This document shows, in pieces, positions 9,475-18,344 of a stretch of DNA of 32,191 nt. The position numbers and the translations under genes are program-made. The stretch is from contig PTKJ01000005.1 in assembly GCA_002937675.1 (NCBI GenBank), forward strand, positions 1 through 32,191, written 5' to 3'. Every line of letters begins with the position of its first letter. The stretch's first letter is position 1. The stretch comes from Alphaproteobacteria bacterium MarineAlpha9_Bin1 (GTDB taxonomy: Bacteria > Pseudomonadota > Alphaproteobacteria > TMED109). The notes beneath the pieces were generated by a model. The model was not told where the DNA came from. It saw only the letters and a program-made list of their open reading frames with translations, and searched no databases.

Positions 9475-9732
9475 ATGACGGGTAAAATATTTAAAAAAGA
9501 GGAACTAAATAACTTAAGTTTCGAGGATTCTTTAAAACAATTGGAAAAAATAGTTGAAGAACTAGATTCTGGCTCTATGGATCTAGAAAAAGCTGTAGAA
9601 GCCTATGAAATAGGAACTCAACTTAAGAAACATTGTGAAACCAAATTAAAGGAAGCCCAAGAACGTATAGAAAAAATAGAAGTAGGAGAAGATGGAGAAC
9701 TCAGTATAAGTCCTCTAGAAATAAAGGAATAA
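9475..9732 (+). CDS. xseB: Exodeoxyribonuclease VII small subunit
   Basis: An 85-residue acidic helical protein with the family signature LSFEDSLKQLEKIVEELDSGSMDLEKAVEAYE split over its two helices (residues 13-43), followed by the conserved GTQLKKHCETKLKEAQERIE. It joins several copies to XseA to make exonuclease VII, which degrades single-stranded DNA. xseA is not in the window. AGGAG stands 13 bases before the ATG, a rather long spacing. ispA follows after 3 bases, the usual alphaproteobacterial neighbourhood. Confidence 0.93.
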   Translation: MTGKIFKKEELNNLSFEDSLKQLEKIVEELDSGSMDLEKAVEAYEIGTQLKKHCETKLKEAQERIEKIEVGEDGELSISPLEIKE

Positions 9733-9735
9733 ATT

Positions 9736-10620
9736 TTGAAAGACAAGAATTTGTTACTTCATTTAGGTGACTTTTGTAAAAAATTTGATGTTTATTTACA
9801 GCTTTGGTCAAAAAATTCAAATTTTCCTGATAGACTAATTAATAGTATTTCATATATAAATAGTTCAGGGGGAAAAAGAATAAGGCCCTTTATAGTGTGC
9901 CAAACAGCTAATTTATTTGGAGTAAACTTTAAAAAATCAATAGCAGCAGCAGTTTCAATAGAAATGCTGCATACTTATTCTTTAATACATGATGATTTGC
10001 CTTCTATGGATGATGATGACTTAAGAAGGGGTAAAAAGACTCTTCATAAAAAATATGATGAAGCAACAGCTATATTAACTGGGGACAGTCTATTAACTGA
10101 ATCTTTTTTATTGCTTGCTATGAATTATGGAGACAAGAATCCCAATATGTGTGTGAATTTGAGTTTACATTTAGCTAAATCTGCAGGAGGAGAAGGTTTG
10201 GTAGGGGGACAAATTCTGGATTTATATCCTGAGAAAAAGACTTTCAAAAGTATGACTAAAATGCAATTTATGAAAACAGGAGAATTAATTTCTTGTTCCG
10301 CAGCCTTTGGGGCAATATTGGGAAATGCTTCAAAAAAAGATTACGATAATATGATTCTTTTTGGAGATAAGATAGGAAGAGCTTTTCAAATTACTGATGA
10401 TCTGTTAGATCTTTCTGGCAATGTAAAAGTTTTAGGAAAAAAAACAAAAAAAGATAAAAAACAAGGGAAACTCACTCTTGTAGATTTTAAGGGAGTAGAT
10501 AAATCAAAAATTATAGCTCAGCAGTATATTCAAGAAGCAATAGAGTTATTATCAAAGTATGGTAAAAAATCAAACGTGTTAGTTGATTTATCCAATTATA
10601 TAATTAATAGAAGTATATGA
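9736..10620 (+). CDS. ispA: Farnesyl/geranyl diphosphate synthase (polyprenyl synthetase family)
   Basis: A 294-residue cytoplasmic prenyltransferase that condenses isopentenyl diphosphate with allylic diphosphates, feeding undecaprenyl phosphate, quinones and other isoprenoids. GGKRIRP lies at residues 45-51. The first Asp-rich motif, in the bacterial form DDLPSMDDDDLRRG, is at 86-99, and the second Asp-rich motif DDLLD is near 222. The TTG start at 9736 is supported by AAGGAA 6 bases upstream. The gene follows xseB and overlaps tlyA by 4 bases, so the three genes form one operon. Chain length is not certain from sequence, but the motif spacing matches short-chain IspA enzymes. Confidence 0.93.
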   Translation: MKDKNLLLHLGDFCKKFDVYLQLWSKNSNFPDRLINSISYINSSGGKRIRPFIVCQTANLFGVNFKKSIAAAVSIEMLHTYSLIHDDLPSMDDDDLRRGKKTLHKKYDEATAILTGDSLLTESFLLLAMNYGDKNPNMCVNLSLHLAKSAGGEGLVGGQILDLYPEKKTFKSMTKMQFMKTGELISCSAAFGAILGNASKKDYDNMILFGDKIGRAFQITDDLLDLSGNVKVLGKKTKKDKKQGKLTLVDFKGVDKSKIIAQQYIQEAIELLSKYGKKSNVLVDLSNYIINRSI

Positions 10621-11357
10621 AAAAAATTAACTTACGCTTAGATGATCTTTTAGTTAAAAAGGGTATGGCTAAATCCAAGTCATTTGCACAGTCTCTAATT
10701 ATGTCTGGTAAGCTACTTGTGGACAATAAAATATCAGATAAGCCTGGTCGCTCTGTCCTTTTAGACTCAAAAATAGAATTAAAAACCCCATTGTATCCTT
10801 GGGTTTCAAGAGGAGGGGTTAAATTAGATTATGCACTAAATGTTTTTAATATATCACCGCTTGATTTGGTAACTCTTGATTTGGGATCTTCTACTGGAGG
10901 GTTTAGCCATGTATTGAAGGAGAGAGGAGCTAAGAAAATTTTTGCCGTTGATGTTGGATATGGGCAGTTCGATTTAAGTTTGAGAAAAGAATCCAATATT
11001 ATTTTATTAGAAAGGACAAATGCACGTTATCTTACTATAAAACATATTTCAGAAAAAATAGATTTAGTAGTATGTGATGTAAGTTTTATAAGCTTGAAAA
11101 AAATACTTGTTTCCCCATTAGATCTTACTTCAAATAAAGCTCAATTAGTTGCTCTTATAAAACCACAGTTTGAAGTTGGTAAAAAAGAGGTTAGTAGAGG
11201 AGGGATAGTTAGAGATGAATCGGTTAGAAAAAAATGTTGTACTGAGATTCATAATTGGCTTGAAAGCAAAATGAACTGGAAAGTAATGAATGTAATTGAG
11301 AGCCCCATAAAGGGAGCTAAAGGTAATATAGAATATTTCATATATGCAAAAAAATAG
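10617..11357 (+). CDS. tlyA: TlyA family rRNA (cytidine-2'-O)-methyltransferase
   Basis: A 246-residue RNA methyltransferase. The N-terminal S4 RNA-binding domain (residues 4-60) has RLDDLLVKKGMAKS and SGKLLVDNK. The WVSRGGVKLDYAL hinge follows, then an FtsJ/RrmJ-type Rossmann domain with LDLGSSTGGFSHVL (SAM motif I, about 90-103), CDVSFISLKK and KPQFEVGK. TlyA proteins methylate ribose at cytidines of 16S and/or 23S rRNA; which site is used here cannot be said. The ATG overlaps the ispA stop as ATGA, suggesting translational coupling. The dxs gene that often sits in this neighbourhood in relatives is absent. Confidence 0.92.
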   Translation: MKKINLRLDDLLVKKGMAKSKSFAQSLIMSGKLLVDNKISDKPGRSVLLDSKIELKTPLYPWVSRGGVKLDYALNVFNISPLDLVTLDLGSSTGGFSHVLKERGAKKIFAVDVGYGQFDLSLRKESNIILLERTNARYLTIKHISEKIDLVVCDVSFISLKKILVSPLDLTSNKAQLVALIKPQFEVGKKEVSRGGIVRDESVRKKCCTEIHNWLESKMNWKVMNVIESPIKGAKGNIEYFIYAKK

Positions 11358-11361
11358 ATAT

Positions 11362-11946
11362 TTACCTGTTCATTTTGTGATATTCATTGTTTGGTCTCAT
11401 ATCGGTTGCTAGGGCTATTCTATTTGACATATTGAAGAAGCCAGTAACTTCAGCTATTTCTAAAATTTCTTCATCCGAAAAATTTTCTTGTCTTAATTTA
11501 TTTCTATCTGAATCTTCAACTTTATCAGGAAATTCAGTTAATTTTGCAGAAAAATCTAGCATTATTTTATGTTTTTTTGAAATTCTAGAAGATCTATAAT
11601 TCATAACTAGTTCTTCACCTAAAATCGGATCATTAGACAACTTTCTTAATGAAGCTCCATGAGCTACAAGACAATAAAAACATTTATTTATACTTGAAAC
11701 AACTACAGCAATCATTTCTCTTTCCATTTTTGTAAGAAATCCCTCATCTAACATCAATCTATTATAGAAATTAACAAAAGTTTTTAATCTTTGAGAGTCA
11801 GTAGCATTGGCTTTTATAACATTAGGAATGAATCCAAGTTTTTCTTTGCACACTTCTACATAATGTTTCATGTCTTCTTCTAGAAGTTCAAGCTTTGGTT
11901 CTAGATTTAGATCCCAGATATAATCTTTGTTATTTTCTTTTTTCAT
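11362..11946 (-). CDS. AhpD-like peroxidase-related protein (carboxymuconolactone decarboxylase family)
   Basis: A 194-residue, mostly helical protein. The core resembles AhpD-like alkylhydroperoxidase proteins: EREMIAVVVSSINKC precedes CFYCLVAHG, which contains the redox CxxC pair at Cys89 and Cys92 and a following His96. The C-terminal part has the EEILEIAEVTGFFNMSNRIA segment usual in the peroxidase-related subgroup. It probably reduces peroxides with a thiol partner in the cytoplasm; the substrate is not known. It is 5 bases downstream of aroC in the same direction, and its stop lies 4 bases from the convergent tlyA stop. Confidence 0.82.
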   Translation of the reverse strand: MKKENNKDYIWDLNLEPKLELLEEDMKHYVEVCKEKLGFIPNVIKANATDSQRLKTFVNFYNRLMLDEGFLTKMEREMIAVVVSSINKCFYCLVAHGASLRKLSNDPILGEELVMNYRSSRISKKHKIMLDFSAKLTEFPDKVEDSDRNKLRQENFSDEEILEIAEVTGFFNMSNRIALATDMRPNNEYHKMNR

Positions 11947-11951
11947 CTAAT

Positions 11952-13055
11952 TTATTCTTTTGAGGACATTTTTTTTGATATAGAGATGTGTTGCATTACA
12001 TGGTCTGCAAGAACACAAGCAATCATGGCCTCGCCAATAGGAACAGCTCTTATTCCTACACACGGATCATGTCTCCCTTTAGTTATTATTTCCTTTTCTT
12101 TGTTTTTAGTATCAATTGTCTTGATAGGTCGTAAAATAGAACTAGTAGGCTTCACTACAAATCTACTTATTATGTCCTGCCCACTCGATATACCACCAAG
12201 GATTCCCCCAGCATGATTAGAGGTGAATTTAGGATCGTTGTTTTTATCTATAATAATTTCATCTGCATTGGTTTCACCTGTAAGATTGACAACGCCAAAC
12301 CCATCACCTATTTCTACTCCTTTGACTGCATTGATACTCATTAGTGCACTAGCAATATTAGAATCTAATTTATCATATATAGGCTCTCCTAATCCGACGG
12401 GAATATTGTTAGCTTCAATTTCTATGATTGCTCCACAGGATAATCCTTGTTTTCTAATTTTTTCGAGATGAGTTTTCCATTTGCTTACGCAATCCTTGTC
12501 CGGACAGAAAAAGTCATTTTGATTAATTTCAGCCCAGTCCCAATTATTTCTGTTGACTTTTATAGGTCCTACTTGAATTACTGCGCCTCTTATCTTTACT
12601 TTATCATTCATTATATGGGCTAAAATTTTTTTTGCTACTGCCCCTGCAGCAACTCGCATGGCTGTTTCTCTCGCTGAAGATCTTCCTCCACCTCTATGAT
12701 CACGTATGCCGTATTTCATTTGGTAAGTGTAATCAGCATGTGAAGGCCTATATATATTTTTTATGTTTTCATAATCTTTTGGACGTTGATCTTCATTAAT
12801 AATGTGGAGTGCAATAGGTGTACCAGTAGTTTTGCCTTCGAAAACTCCTGAGATTATTTTTATAGAGTCTGATTCTTTGCGTTGGGATACAAATTTTGAA
12901 GAGCCAGGCCGTCTTTTGTCTAAGTCAACCTGAATATCTTTTTCATTAATATTTATTCCAGGAGGTACTCCATCCAGGACACAACCTATTTGTGCTCCAT
13001 GACTTTCCCCATAAGTAGTAAATTTAAATAGCTTGCCAAAAGAATTGCTTGCCAT
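11952..13055 (-). CDS. aroC: Chorismate synthase
   Basis: A 367-residue enzyme for the last shikimate step, converting 5-enolpyruvylshikimate-3-phosphate to chorismate with reduced FMN. The signatures are GESHG near residue 17, [13 protein letters not shown] near 107 and [23 protein letters not shown] (about 119-141), plus GGGRSS-type flavin contacts and GISSGQDI near the C-terminus. The frame is open upstream to 13082, but the family starts at [10 protein letters not shown]. The ATG at 13055, with GGTGG about 6 bases before it, is therefore chosen. It begins 1 base after the fabI stop. Confidence 0.96.
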   Translation of the reverse strand: MASNSFGKLFKFTTYGESHGAQIGCVLDGVPPGININEKDIQVDLDKRRPGSSKFVSQRKESDSIKIISGVFEGKTTGTPIALHIINEDQRPKDYENIKNIYRPSHADYTYQMKYGIRDHRGGGRSSARETAMRVAAGAVAKKILAHIMNDKVKIRGAVIQVGPIKVNRNNWDWAEINQNDFFCPDKDCVSKWKTHLEKIRKQGLSCGAIIEIEANNIPVGLGEPIYDKLDSNIASALMSINAVKGVEIGDGFGVVNLTGETNADEIIIDKNNDPKFTSNHAGGILGGISSGQDIISRFVVKPTSSILRPIKTIDTKNKEKEIITKGRHDPCVGIRAVPIGEAMIACVLADHVMQHISISKKMSSKE

Positions 13056-13056
13056 T

Positions 13057-13884
13057 TTAAACCACCGAAATATCTGGTGCATCTGGGGATTTCATTCCTA
13101 CAAGATGATAACCACAATCTACATGTAAGACTTCACCAGTAGTCCCGGAAGCTAAATCAGATAATAAAAAAACTGCTGCCTTACCTACATCTTTTAGAGT
13201 TATATTTCGTTTAAGAGGTGCATTATATTCATTCCATTTAAGTATATATCTGAAATCTCCTATCCCTGATGCTGCCAAGGTTCTTATAGGACCAGCAGAA
13301 ATTCCATTAACGCGAATATTATCATTTCCTAGATCTGCTGCTAAATAACGCACGCTAGATTCTAAAGCTGCTTTTGCTACGCCCATAACATTATAGTGGG
13401 GTATAACTTTCTCTGCTCCCATATACGTAAGAGTAATCATACTGCCATTAGGATTCATAATTTTAGATGCTTCTCTGGCGACAGAAGTAAATGAATAACA
13501 CGAAATTTCCATAGTTTTTAAAAAATTATCTTTTGTTGTATCTATATATTTACCTTTAAGCTGCTCTTTGTCAGAAAATGCAATAGCATGAACAAGAAAA
13601 TCTATTTTACCCAAGTTGTTTTTGATTGTGCTAAAAGTTTTTTGGACTGATTTTTCATCAGAAACATCACATTCAAATATAGCAGGAGATTTAATTTTTT
13701 CAGCTAAAGGCTTTACTCTTTTTCCTAGCATTTCCCCTTGATAGGTAAGTATTACCTTCGCACTGTTATCAAATAATTTTTCGGCAATACCCCAGGCTAA
13801 GGATTTATCATTAGCAAGCCCCATAACCACGCCTAATTTATTTTTCATCAGTTCTGTGTTCTTATTATTATTTTTGTCAGTCAT
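13057..13884 (-). CDS. fabI: Enoyl-[acyl-carrier-protein] reductase (NADH), FabI type
   Basis: A 275-residue SDR-fold enzyme for the last reductive step of fatty acid elongation. The divergent FabI nucleotide motif [13 protein letters not shown] is near residues 22-34, HAIAFS follows near 100, and the catalytic pair is the family's Tyr-x6-Lys (YNVMGVAK, about 164-171). The segment [18 protein letters not shown] precedes the substrate loop. The length matches alphaproteobacterial FabI. The first 12 residues are polar and poorly conserved, so an internal Met13 start is possible. It leads an operon with aroC and the AhpD-like gene and is divergent from pdxH, a known arrangement in this class. 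Confidence 0.95.
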   Translation of the reverse strand: MTDKNNNKNTELMKNKLGVVMGLANDKSLAWGIAEKLFDNSAKVILTYQGEMLGKRVKPLAEKIKSPAIFECDVSDEKSVQKTFSTIKNNLGKIDFLVHAIAFSDKEQLKGKYIDTTKDNFLKTMEISCYSFTSVAREASKIMNPNGSMITLTYMGAEKVIPHYNVMGVAKAALESSVRYLAADLGNDNIRVNGISAGPIRTLAASGIGDFRYILKWNEYNAPLKRNITLKDVGKAAVFLLSDLASGTTGEVLHVDCGYHLVGMKSPDAPDISVV

Positions 13885-14055
13885 TTTAATCTCATTTGCC
13901 TAAGTTTAAGAACTTGTACAGATATAATATAAAAATAAACTTTTTGTCTTATTTTATAATTGGAATTTTCAAGTTTAATAATAATATATATAATAATTTG
14001 TTCAAAAGTAAGTTATTTTATGAAATAAACTTTCTAAATGTGAGTAGGGCATAAT

Positions 14056-14652
14056 ATGAAAAGTAAACAAAATAAGTTAGATCCTATAAAGATTTTTGAA
14101 AAATGGTATTTGGAAGCTAAAAAATCTGAGCTAAATAATCCTAATGCTTGTTGTTTAGCTACTTCAGATTTAATGGGATATCCTTCAGCAAGAATGATTT
14201 TAGTAAAAAAATTTGATGAAAGAGGCTTTATATTTTACACCAATCTTAATAGTAAGAAGGCTGAAGACTTTAGCAGAAACATAAAAGTCGCGTTGTGTTT
14301 TCATTGGAAGTCTACAGGCAAACAAGTTCGAATAGAGGGTCCTGTAATAGATTTGCCTGATCAAGAAGCTGATGATTATTTTGAATCCAGAGAAAGAGAA
14401 AGCCAAATAGGGTCCTTGGTTAGCAAACAATCAAAACTATTGACTGACGGAATTTCAGGATTAGATAAAGAGTTTATGATAGAGAAAAGAAAACTAGGAA
14501 ATAAAAAAATACTGCGTCCTTCGTTTTGGTCAGGAAAAATAGTTGTACCTGAGAAAATAGAATTTTGGAAATCAAGAAACTACAGGTTACATGAACGAAT
14601 TTTATTCACGGCATTTAATAATGAATGGAAAAAGGAGTACTTATATCCATAA
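14056..14652 (+). CDS. pdxH: Pyridoxamine/pyridoxine 5'-phosphate oxidase
   Basis: A 198-residue FMN enzyme that oxidises pyridoxamine or pyridoxine phosphate to pyridoxal 5'-phosphate. The split-barrel fold shows PSARMILVKKFDERGFIFYTN (residues 38-58) with the FMN-contacting RMILVK, then SRESQIG-type ESRERESQIGSL near 112. The C-terminal PROSITE-like end has RPSFWSG, EFWKSRNYRLHER and the YLYP terminus. The length is usual. It is divergent from fabI across 171 bases that must hold both promoters, and it converges on the MaoC gene with 6 bases between stops. Confidence 0.95.
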   Translation: MKSKQNKLDPIKIFEKWYLEAKKSELNNPNACCLATSDLMGYPSARMILVKKFDERGFIFYTNLNSKKAEDFSRNIKVALCFHWKSTGKQVRIEGPVIDLPDQEADDYFESRERESQIGSLVSKQSKLLTDGISGLDKEFMIEKRKLGNKKILRPSFWSGKIVVPEKIEFWKSRNYRLHERILFTAFNNEWKKEYLYP

Positions 14653-14658
14653 ATATGG

Positions 14659-15120
14659 TTATTCTTCGGGATATAAGACTCCAATGGTCTGGGCAATGCA
14701 AGCTGGTCTTTCTTCGTTTTCAATTTCTATAGTCAGCTCATTTTTAATGCGATATCCACTACCTTTAAACTCTTCTACTTCTAGTAATTTATAACTACCT
14801 TTTACTTTAGATCCAGCCTTAACCGGAGATAAAAAACGGACTCTATCAAGTCCATAATTAACGCTGTGTGCAATATTTTTTACCTCATATGTATTGTATC
14901 CCATCCAAGGAGCAAGAGATAGTGTAAGAAATCCATGGGCTATAGTTGTACCAAAAGGGCCTTGCTTAGCTTTAGCCTCATCTAAATGTATCCATTGATA
15001 ATCTTCAGTAGCTTTTGCAAACTCATTTATTCTTTCTTGCGTCACCTCTATCCATGGACTTGTTCCTGTAATTTTGCCAATATAACTTTTTAATTCATCT
15101 ATTGAATTTAAACTTAACAT
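14659..15120 (-). CDS. MaoC family dehydratase ((R)-enoyl-CoA hydratase-like)
   Basis: A 153-residue single hot-dog protein. The catalytic Asp-x4-His pattern of MaoC/PhaJ hydratases is seen as DYQWIH (Asp40, His45), followed by GPFGTTIAHGFLTLSL, the hydratase-2 helix motif. It most resembles the NodN/YbhB-like subgroup of MaoC proteins that hydrate enoyl-CoA. The frame opens at a TTG at 15132, but the ATG at 15120 has GGGGAA about 5 bases upstream and is the better start. It stands alone between pdxH and msrB. The substrate is unknown; a role beside the nearby beta-oxidation operon is possible but not shown. Confidence 0.85.
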   Translation of the reverse strand: MLSLNSIDELKSYIGKITGTSPWIEVTQERINEFAKATEDYQWIHLDEAKAKQGPFGTTIAHGFLTLSLAPWMGYNTYEVKNIAHSVNYGLDRVRFLSPVKAGSKVKGSYKLLEVEEFKGSGYRIKNELTIEIENEERPACIAQTIGVLYPEE

Positions 15121-15217
15121 GAAATTCCCCAAAAAATATTTCTTACTAATTATTCATGATATATTATAATAACTTAAATTCTATAATTTTTTTGGTAGTT
15201 AAGAGAAGTACAATATT

Positions 15218-15595
15218 TTGTCAAAAAAAGTTAAAAGAAATAAATTAACTAAAGACCAATATATGGTTGCTGTTGAAGGTTCTACTGAAATGCCTTTTTC
15301 TGGTGCTTACAATTATGAAAAACGCCAAGGTGTTTATCTATGTGTATGCTGTGATGAAAAATTATTTGGATCGGACAGCAAATTTAATAGTGATACAGGT
15401 TGGCCCTCTTTTCACTCTACCTTCAAAAAGGGAGCTGTTGTAGAGTACATAGATGAAAGTCACGGAATGATAAGAAAAGAAGCAAGGTGTGGTTCATGTG
15501 ATGCGCATTTAGGACATGTTTTTGATGATGGTCCTAAACCTACTGGTTTAAGATATTGTATTAACTCTGTAGTATTAAATTTTAACCCAGATTAA
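15218..15595 (+). CDS. msrB: Peptide-methionine (R)-S-oxide reductase MsrB
   Basis: A 125-residue repair enzyme reducing methionine-R-sulfoxide in proteins. The two zinc pairs are Cys42/Cys45 and Cys91/Cys94. GWPSFHSTF lies at 61-69, and the catalytic Cys114 sits in RYCINSV. The recycling cysteine follows the plan of the zinc-containing type. The start is a TTG at 15218 with AGAGAAG upstream. The last bases overlap the convergent FadJ-like gene by 4 bases. Confidence 0.94.
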   Translation: MSKKVKRNKLTKDQYMVAVEGSTEMPFSGAYNYEKRQGVYLCVCCDEKLFGSDSKFNSDTGWPSFHSTFKKGAVVEYIDESHGMIRKEARCGSCDAHLGHVFDDGPKPTGLRYCINSVVLNFNPD

Positions 15596-17109
15596 TTTTT
15601 CACCAGTGTTAATATTTTCTTAGAAGGAATAAAGCGAGGGCCTAAATTTTCGGCAAAATCATTACTTTCTTCGATAAATTTTTCTATACCATAATTTTTT
15701 ATCCAACTATAAGGTCCGCCTGTCCATGCCGGAAAATTGCATTTTTTAATGGAAAAGTAGTCTTGCTCTTCTATTTTATTGTTTTTCATATAATTGTCTG
15801 CTTCACTGCTAAATTTATTCACGAGTATAAATAAAAGTCTTGTTTCAATTTTAAAAACTTCTGGCTGTGTTTTTGATAAGGCAACAAGCTCTTCTAATCC
15901 TTTCCAAATTTTTATTCTTACTGTATTTTTATAATCATAGAACCCTGCACCTGATGACTTTCCTTTTCTGCTCTTTTGTTCCATTAGACCAATAAATGCT
16001 GTAACATTTGCATCAGAAAAATCTAGTTGGTTTATAATATTTTTAATTTCTATCGTATCTGCAGTAGCTAACGGCCCTTCAGAACAACCAATTCTTTTTC
16101 CTGCATTTTCAATTATTGCTGGAGATACTCCCTGTAATAAAAGTCTTATTCCTTCAGCAGCATAATTTTTTCTTAATATGTTTGCTAATTCTTTGATACT
16201 AGAATTTAGTAAATTTTTTCGAGGCTTATTGATTACTAATGTTTTTATCATCGCTTTTGTCTCTTGATGGTTTAATAGCCATACAAAATTTCGAGATTCA
16301 ATTTTAGTACCTGAATCAATATTGCTATTTAAACCTTCAAATAAGCAGCTCATAAAGGTTTTAACTCCTGGGTAATGGTTTTTTGTTATGGAATGTGTTT
16401 TTGAGATAGTACCAATAAAAAATCCAAAATTTTTTTCATCAAAAGGTTTTAGTTTACTATCTTTGTTATTTTTATCATCCCAAGGTTGAACAAAAGTACT
16501 ATCATCAAGTATTATTTCTTTGGCTCTTTTCATCAATTGATTTTTAGCAACTATTTCATTAACTATTTTTATTTTCAACGCCTCTGATGCTGTTAGCGAT
16601 TTTCTATTTATAATTAAGTCTATCGTTTGATTTATTCCTATTAATCTTGGAAGCCTTTGTGATCCCCCCATTCCCATACATAATCCAAAATTTAAATCTT
16701 TTATTGCAAATAAAGTCTCTGGATCATCAGCAGCAACTCGGTAATGGCTTGATAAAGCAATTTCTAACCCACCCGAAAATGTTTTTCCTTTCAGTATTGA
16801 AACTACTTTCTTTCCGGAAGATTCTAAAGTTCTAAGTATTTTGTTTTGCTTTATTATGATATTAAATAGTGTTTCCTTATCTTTAATTTTTAATAATTCT
16901 TTTAAATTATAGCCAAAGTGAAAATCTTTTTTTAGAGAATTGATTATTACTCCCTTAATATCTTCGTCATTCGTAAGTTTATTTACTACATACTCAAATT
17001 CATTAATAACGCTTGTATTGACAGTGTTGATCTCAGAATTTTCAGTATCTATTGAGAGAATACAAATACCTGTTTTCTCAACTTCTAATTTAAAATTTTT
17101 TAGAATCAT
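15592..17109 (-). CDS. FadJ/FadB-like protein lacking the NAD-binding domain
   Basis: A 505-residue relative of the multifunctional enoyl-CoA hydratase/3-hydroxyacyl-CoA dehydrogenase. Residues 1-190 are a crotonase domain (FHFGYNLKEL; SGGLEIAL with Glu116; MGGSQRLPRLIG), and residues 200-296 are the usual linker ending in WLLNHQETKAMIKTL. In normal proteins a Rossmann domain with GxGxxG follows. Here the chain passes directly into the C-terminal dehydrogenase domains (AEGIRLLLQGVSPAIIENAG at 318-337, later GFYDYKN and FPAWTGGP). About 200 residues, including the nucleotide site and the dehydrogenase catalytic residues, are absent with the frame intact. The second crotonase Glu also aligns with Asp138. 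Dehydrogenase activity should be lost and hydratase activity doubtful. It is the last gene of the thiolase/acyl-CoA dehydrogenase operon. Confidence 0.85.
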   Translation of the reverse strand: MILKNFKLEVEKTGICILSIDTENSEINTVNTSVINEFEYVVNKLTNDEDIKGVIINSLKKDFHFGYNLKELLKIKDKETLFNIIIKQNKILRTLESSGKKVVSILKGKTFSGGLEIALSSHYRVAADDPETLFAIKDLNFGLCMGMGGSQRLPRLIGINQTIDLIINRKSLTASEALKIKIVNEIVAKNQLMKRAKEIILDDSTFVQPWDDKNNKDSKLKPFDEKNFGFFIGTISKTHSITKNHYPGVKTFMSCLFEGLNSNIDSGTKIESRNFVWLLNHQETKAMIKTLVINKPRKNLLNSSIKELANILRKNYAAEGIRLLLQGVSPAIIENAGKRIGCSEGPLATADTIEIKNIINQLDFSDANVTAFIGLMEQKSRKGKSSGAGFYDYKNTVRIKIWKGLEELVALSKTQPEVFKIETRLLFILVNKFSSEADNYMKNNKIEEQDYFSIKKCNFPAWTGGPYSWIKNYGIEKFIEESNDFAENLGPRFIPSKKILTLVKN

Positions 17110-17115
17110 AAATAT

Positions 17116-18324
17116 TTAGACACGCTCAATGATAGTTGCAGTACCCATACCTGCACCCACACAGAGTGTAACAAGTCCAGTTGAGAGATCTTCTCTTTCT
17201 AATTCATCAAGGATTGTTCCCATAATCATTGCGCCTGTTGCACCTAATGGATGTCCCATAGCAATGGCGCCGCCATTAACATTTACTTTGGAGTGATCAA
17301 TGTTGAGTACATCCATGAATCTAAGCACGACTGCTGCGAATGCTTCATTCATTTCAAAAAGATCAATATCAGAAACATCCATTTTTGCACGTTTAAGAGC
17401 TTTTTCTGCAGAAACAGCTGGACCTGTTAACATTATTGTTGGTTCTGAGCCAATAGATGCAAATGAACGAATTTTAGCTCGAGGCCTAAGGTTATATTTT
17501 TTTCCCATTTCCTTATTTCCTATTAAAACCGCAGCTGATCCATCAACTATACCTGAAGAGTTTCCGGCATGGTGAACATGTTCAAGTCTCTCAATTTCTG
17601 GGTATTTTAATATTGCAACATCATTAAAACCTTGTAGCTTACCAATTTTAGAGAATGATGGCTCTAAGGAGGCGAGAGACTGCATTGTAGTTTCAGGTCT
17701 CATATATTCATCATGACTTAAAATTTCAATTTTATTTTGATCTTCTACAGAAACTATAGAATTTTTAAATCTTTTTTCTTTCCATGCTGTAGCAGCTCTT
17801 TTCTGGGAATCCACGGCATATTTATCCACATCTGTTCTAGAATAACCATACTTAGTTGCTAATAGGTCTGCAGATATTCCTTGCGGAACAAAATAAGTAT
17901 GATACGCAACATCAGGATCCGCCATCCAGGCTCCCCCAGAACTTCCCATTGGCACTCTTGACATCGATTCTATTCCTCCACCTATGGTCATATCTGATTG
18001 GCCACTCATTATCTGTCCTGCAGCAATATTAATTGCTTCAAGTCCTGAGGCACAAAATCTATCTACCTGAACTCCTGCCACAGATTCGTGCCAATTTGCT
18101 TCTAATACCGCTGTTCTTGCTATATCTGCTCCTTGTTCTCCAACGGGATGGACACATCCGAGAATTACATCATCAACATCTTCTGTATTAATATTATTTC
18201 TTTTTTCTATAGCTTTTAAAACTTGTGATGCAAGTTTAACAGGAGCAACTTCATTTAGAGAACCATCTTTCTTGCCTTTGCCTCTAGGTGTTCTCAAGGC
18301 GTCATATATATATGCTTCATCCAT
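17116..18324 (-). CDS. Acetyl-CoA C-acyltransferase (thiolase)
   Basis: A 402-residue thiolase that cleaves 3-ketoacyl-CoA in beta-oxidation or acts in the reverse direction. The nucleophilic cysteine is in DRFCASGLEAIN (about residue 90), followed by GGGIESMS, NEAFA (about 330), the NGGAIAMGHPLGATGA block with the catalytic His, and the second active cysteine in CVGAGMG near the C-terminus. The length is normal and all catalytic residues are present, in contrast to the degenerate FadJ-like product 6 bases downstream. It is co-transcribed with the acyl-CoA dehydrogenase upstream. Confidence 0.93.
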   Translation of the reverse strand: MDEAYIYDALRTPRGKGKKDGSLNEVAPVKLASQVLKAIEKRNNINTEDVDDVILGCVHPVGEQGADIARTAVLEANWHESVAGVQVDRFCASGLEAINIAAGQIMSGQSDMTIGGGIESMSRVPMGSSGGAWMADPDVAYHTYFVPQGISADLLATKYGYSRTDVDKYAVDSQKRAATAWKEKRFKNSIVSVEDQNKIEILSHDEYMRPETTMQSLASLEPSFSKIGKLQGFNDVAILKYPEIERLEHVHHAGNSSGIVDGSAAVLIGNKEMGKKYNLRPRAKIRSFASIGSEPTIMLTGPAVSAEKALKRAKMDVSDIDLFEMNEAFAAVVLRFMDVLNIDHSKVNVNGGAIAMGHPLGATGAMIMGTILDELEREDLSTGLVTLCVGAGMGTATIIERV

Positions 18325-18344
18325 TATCTTAATCCTTGTTACTG

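Noticed and set aside
10617-10624. Missing dxs between ispA and tlyA as a sign of a deletion.
   Set aside because: The ATGA overlap between ispA and tlyA is clean, and gene order here varies among Alphaproteobacteria. dxs is probably elsewhere.
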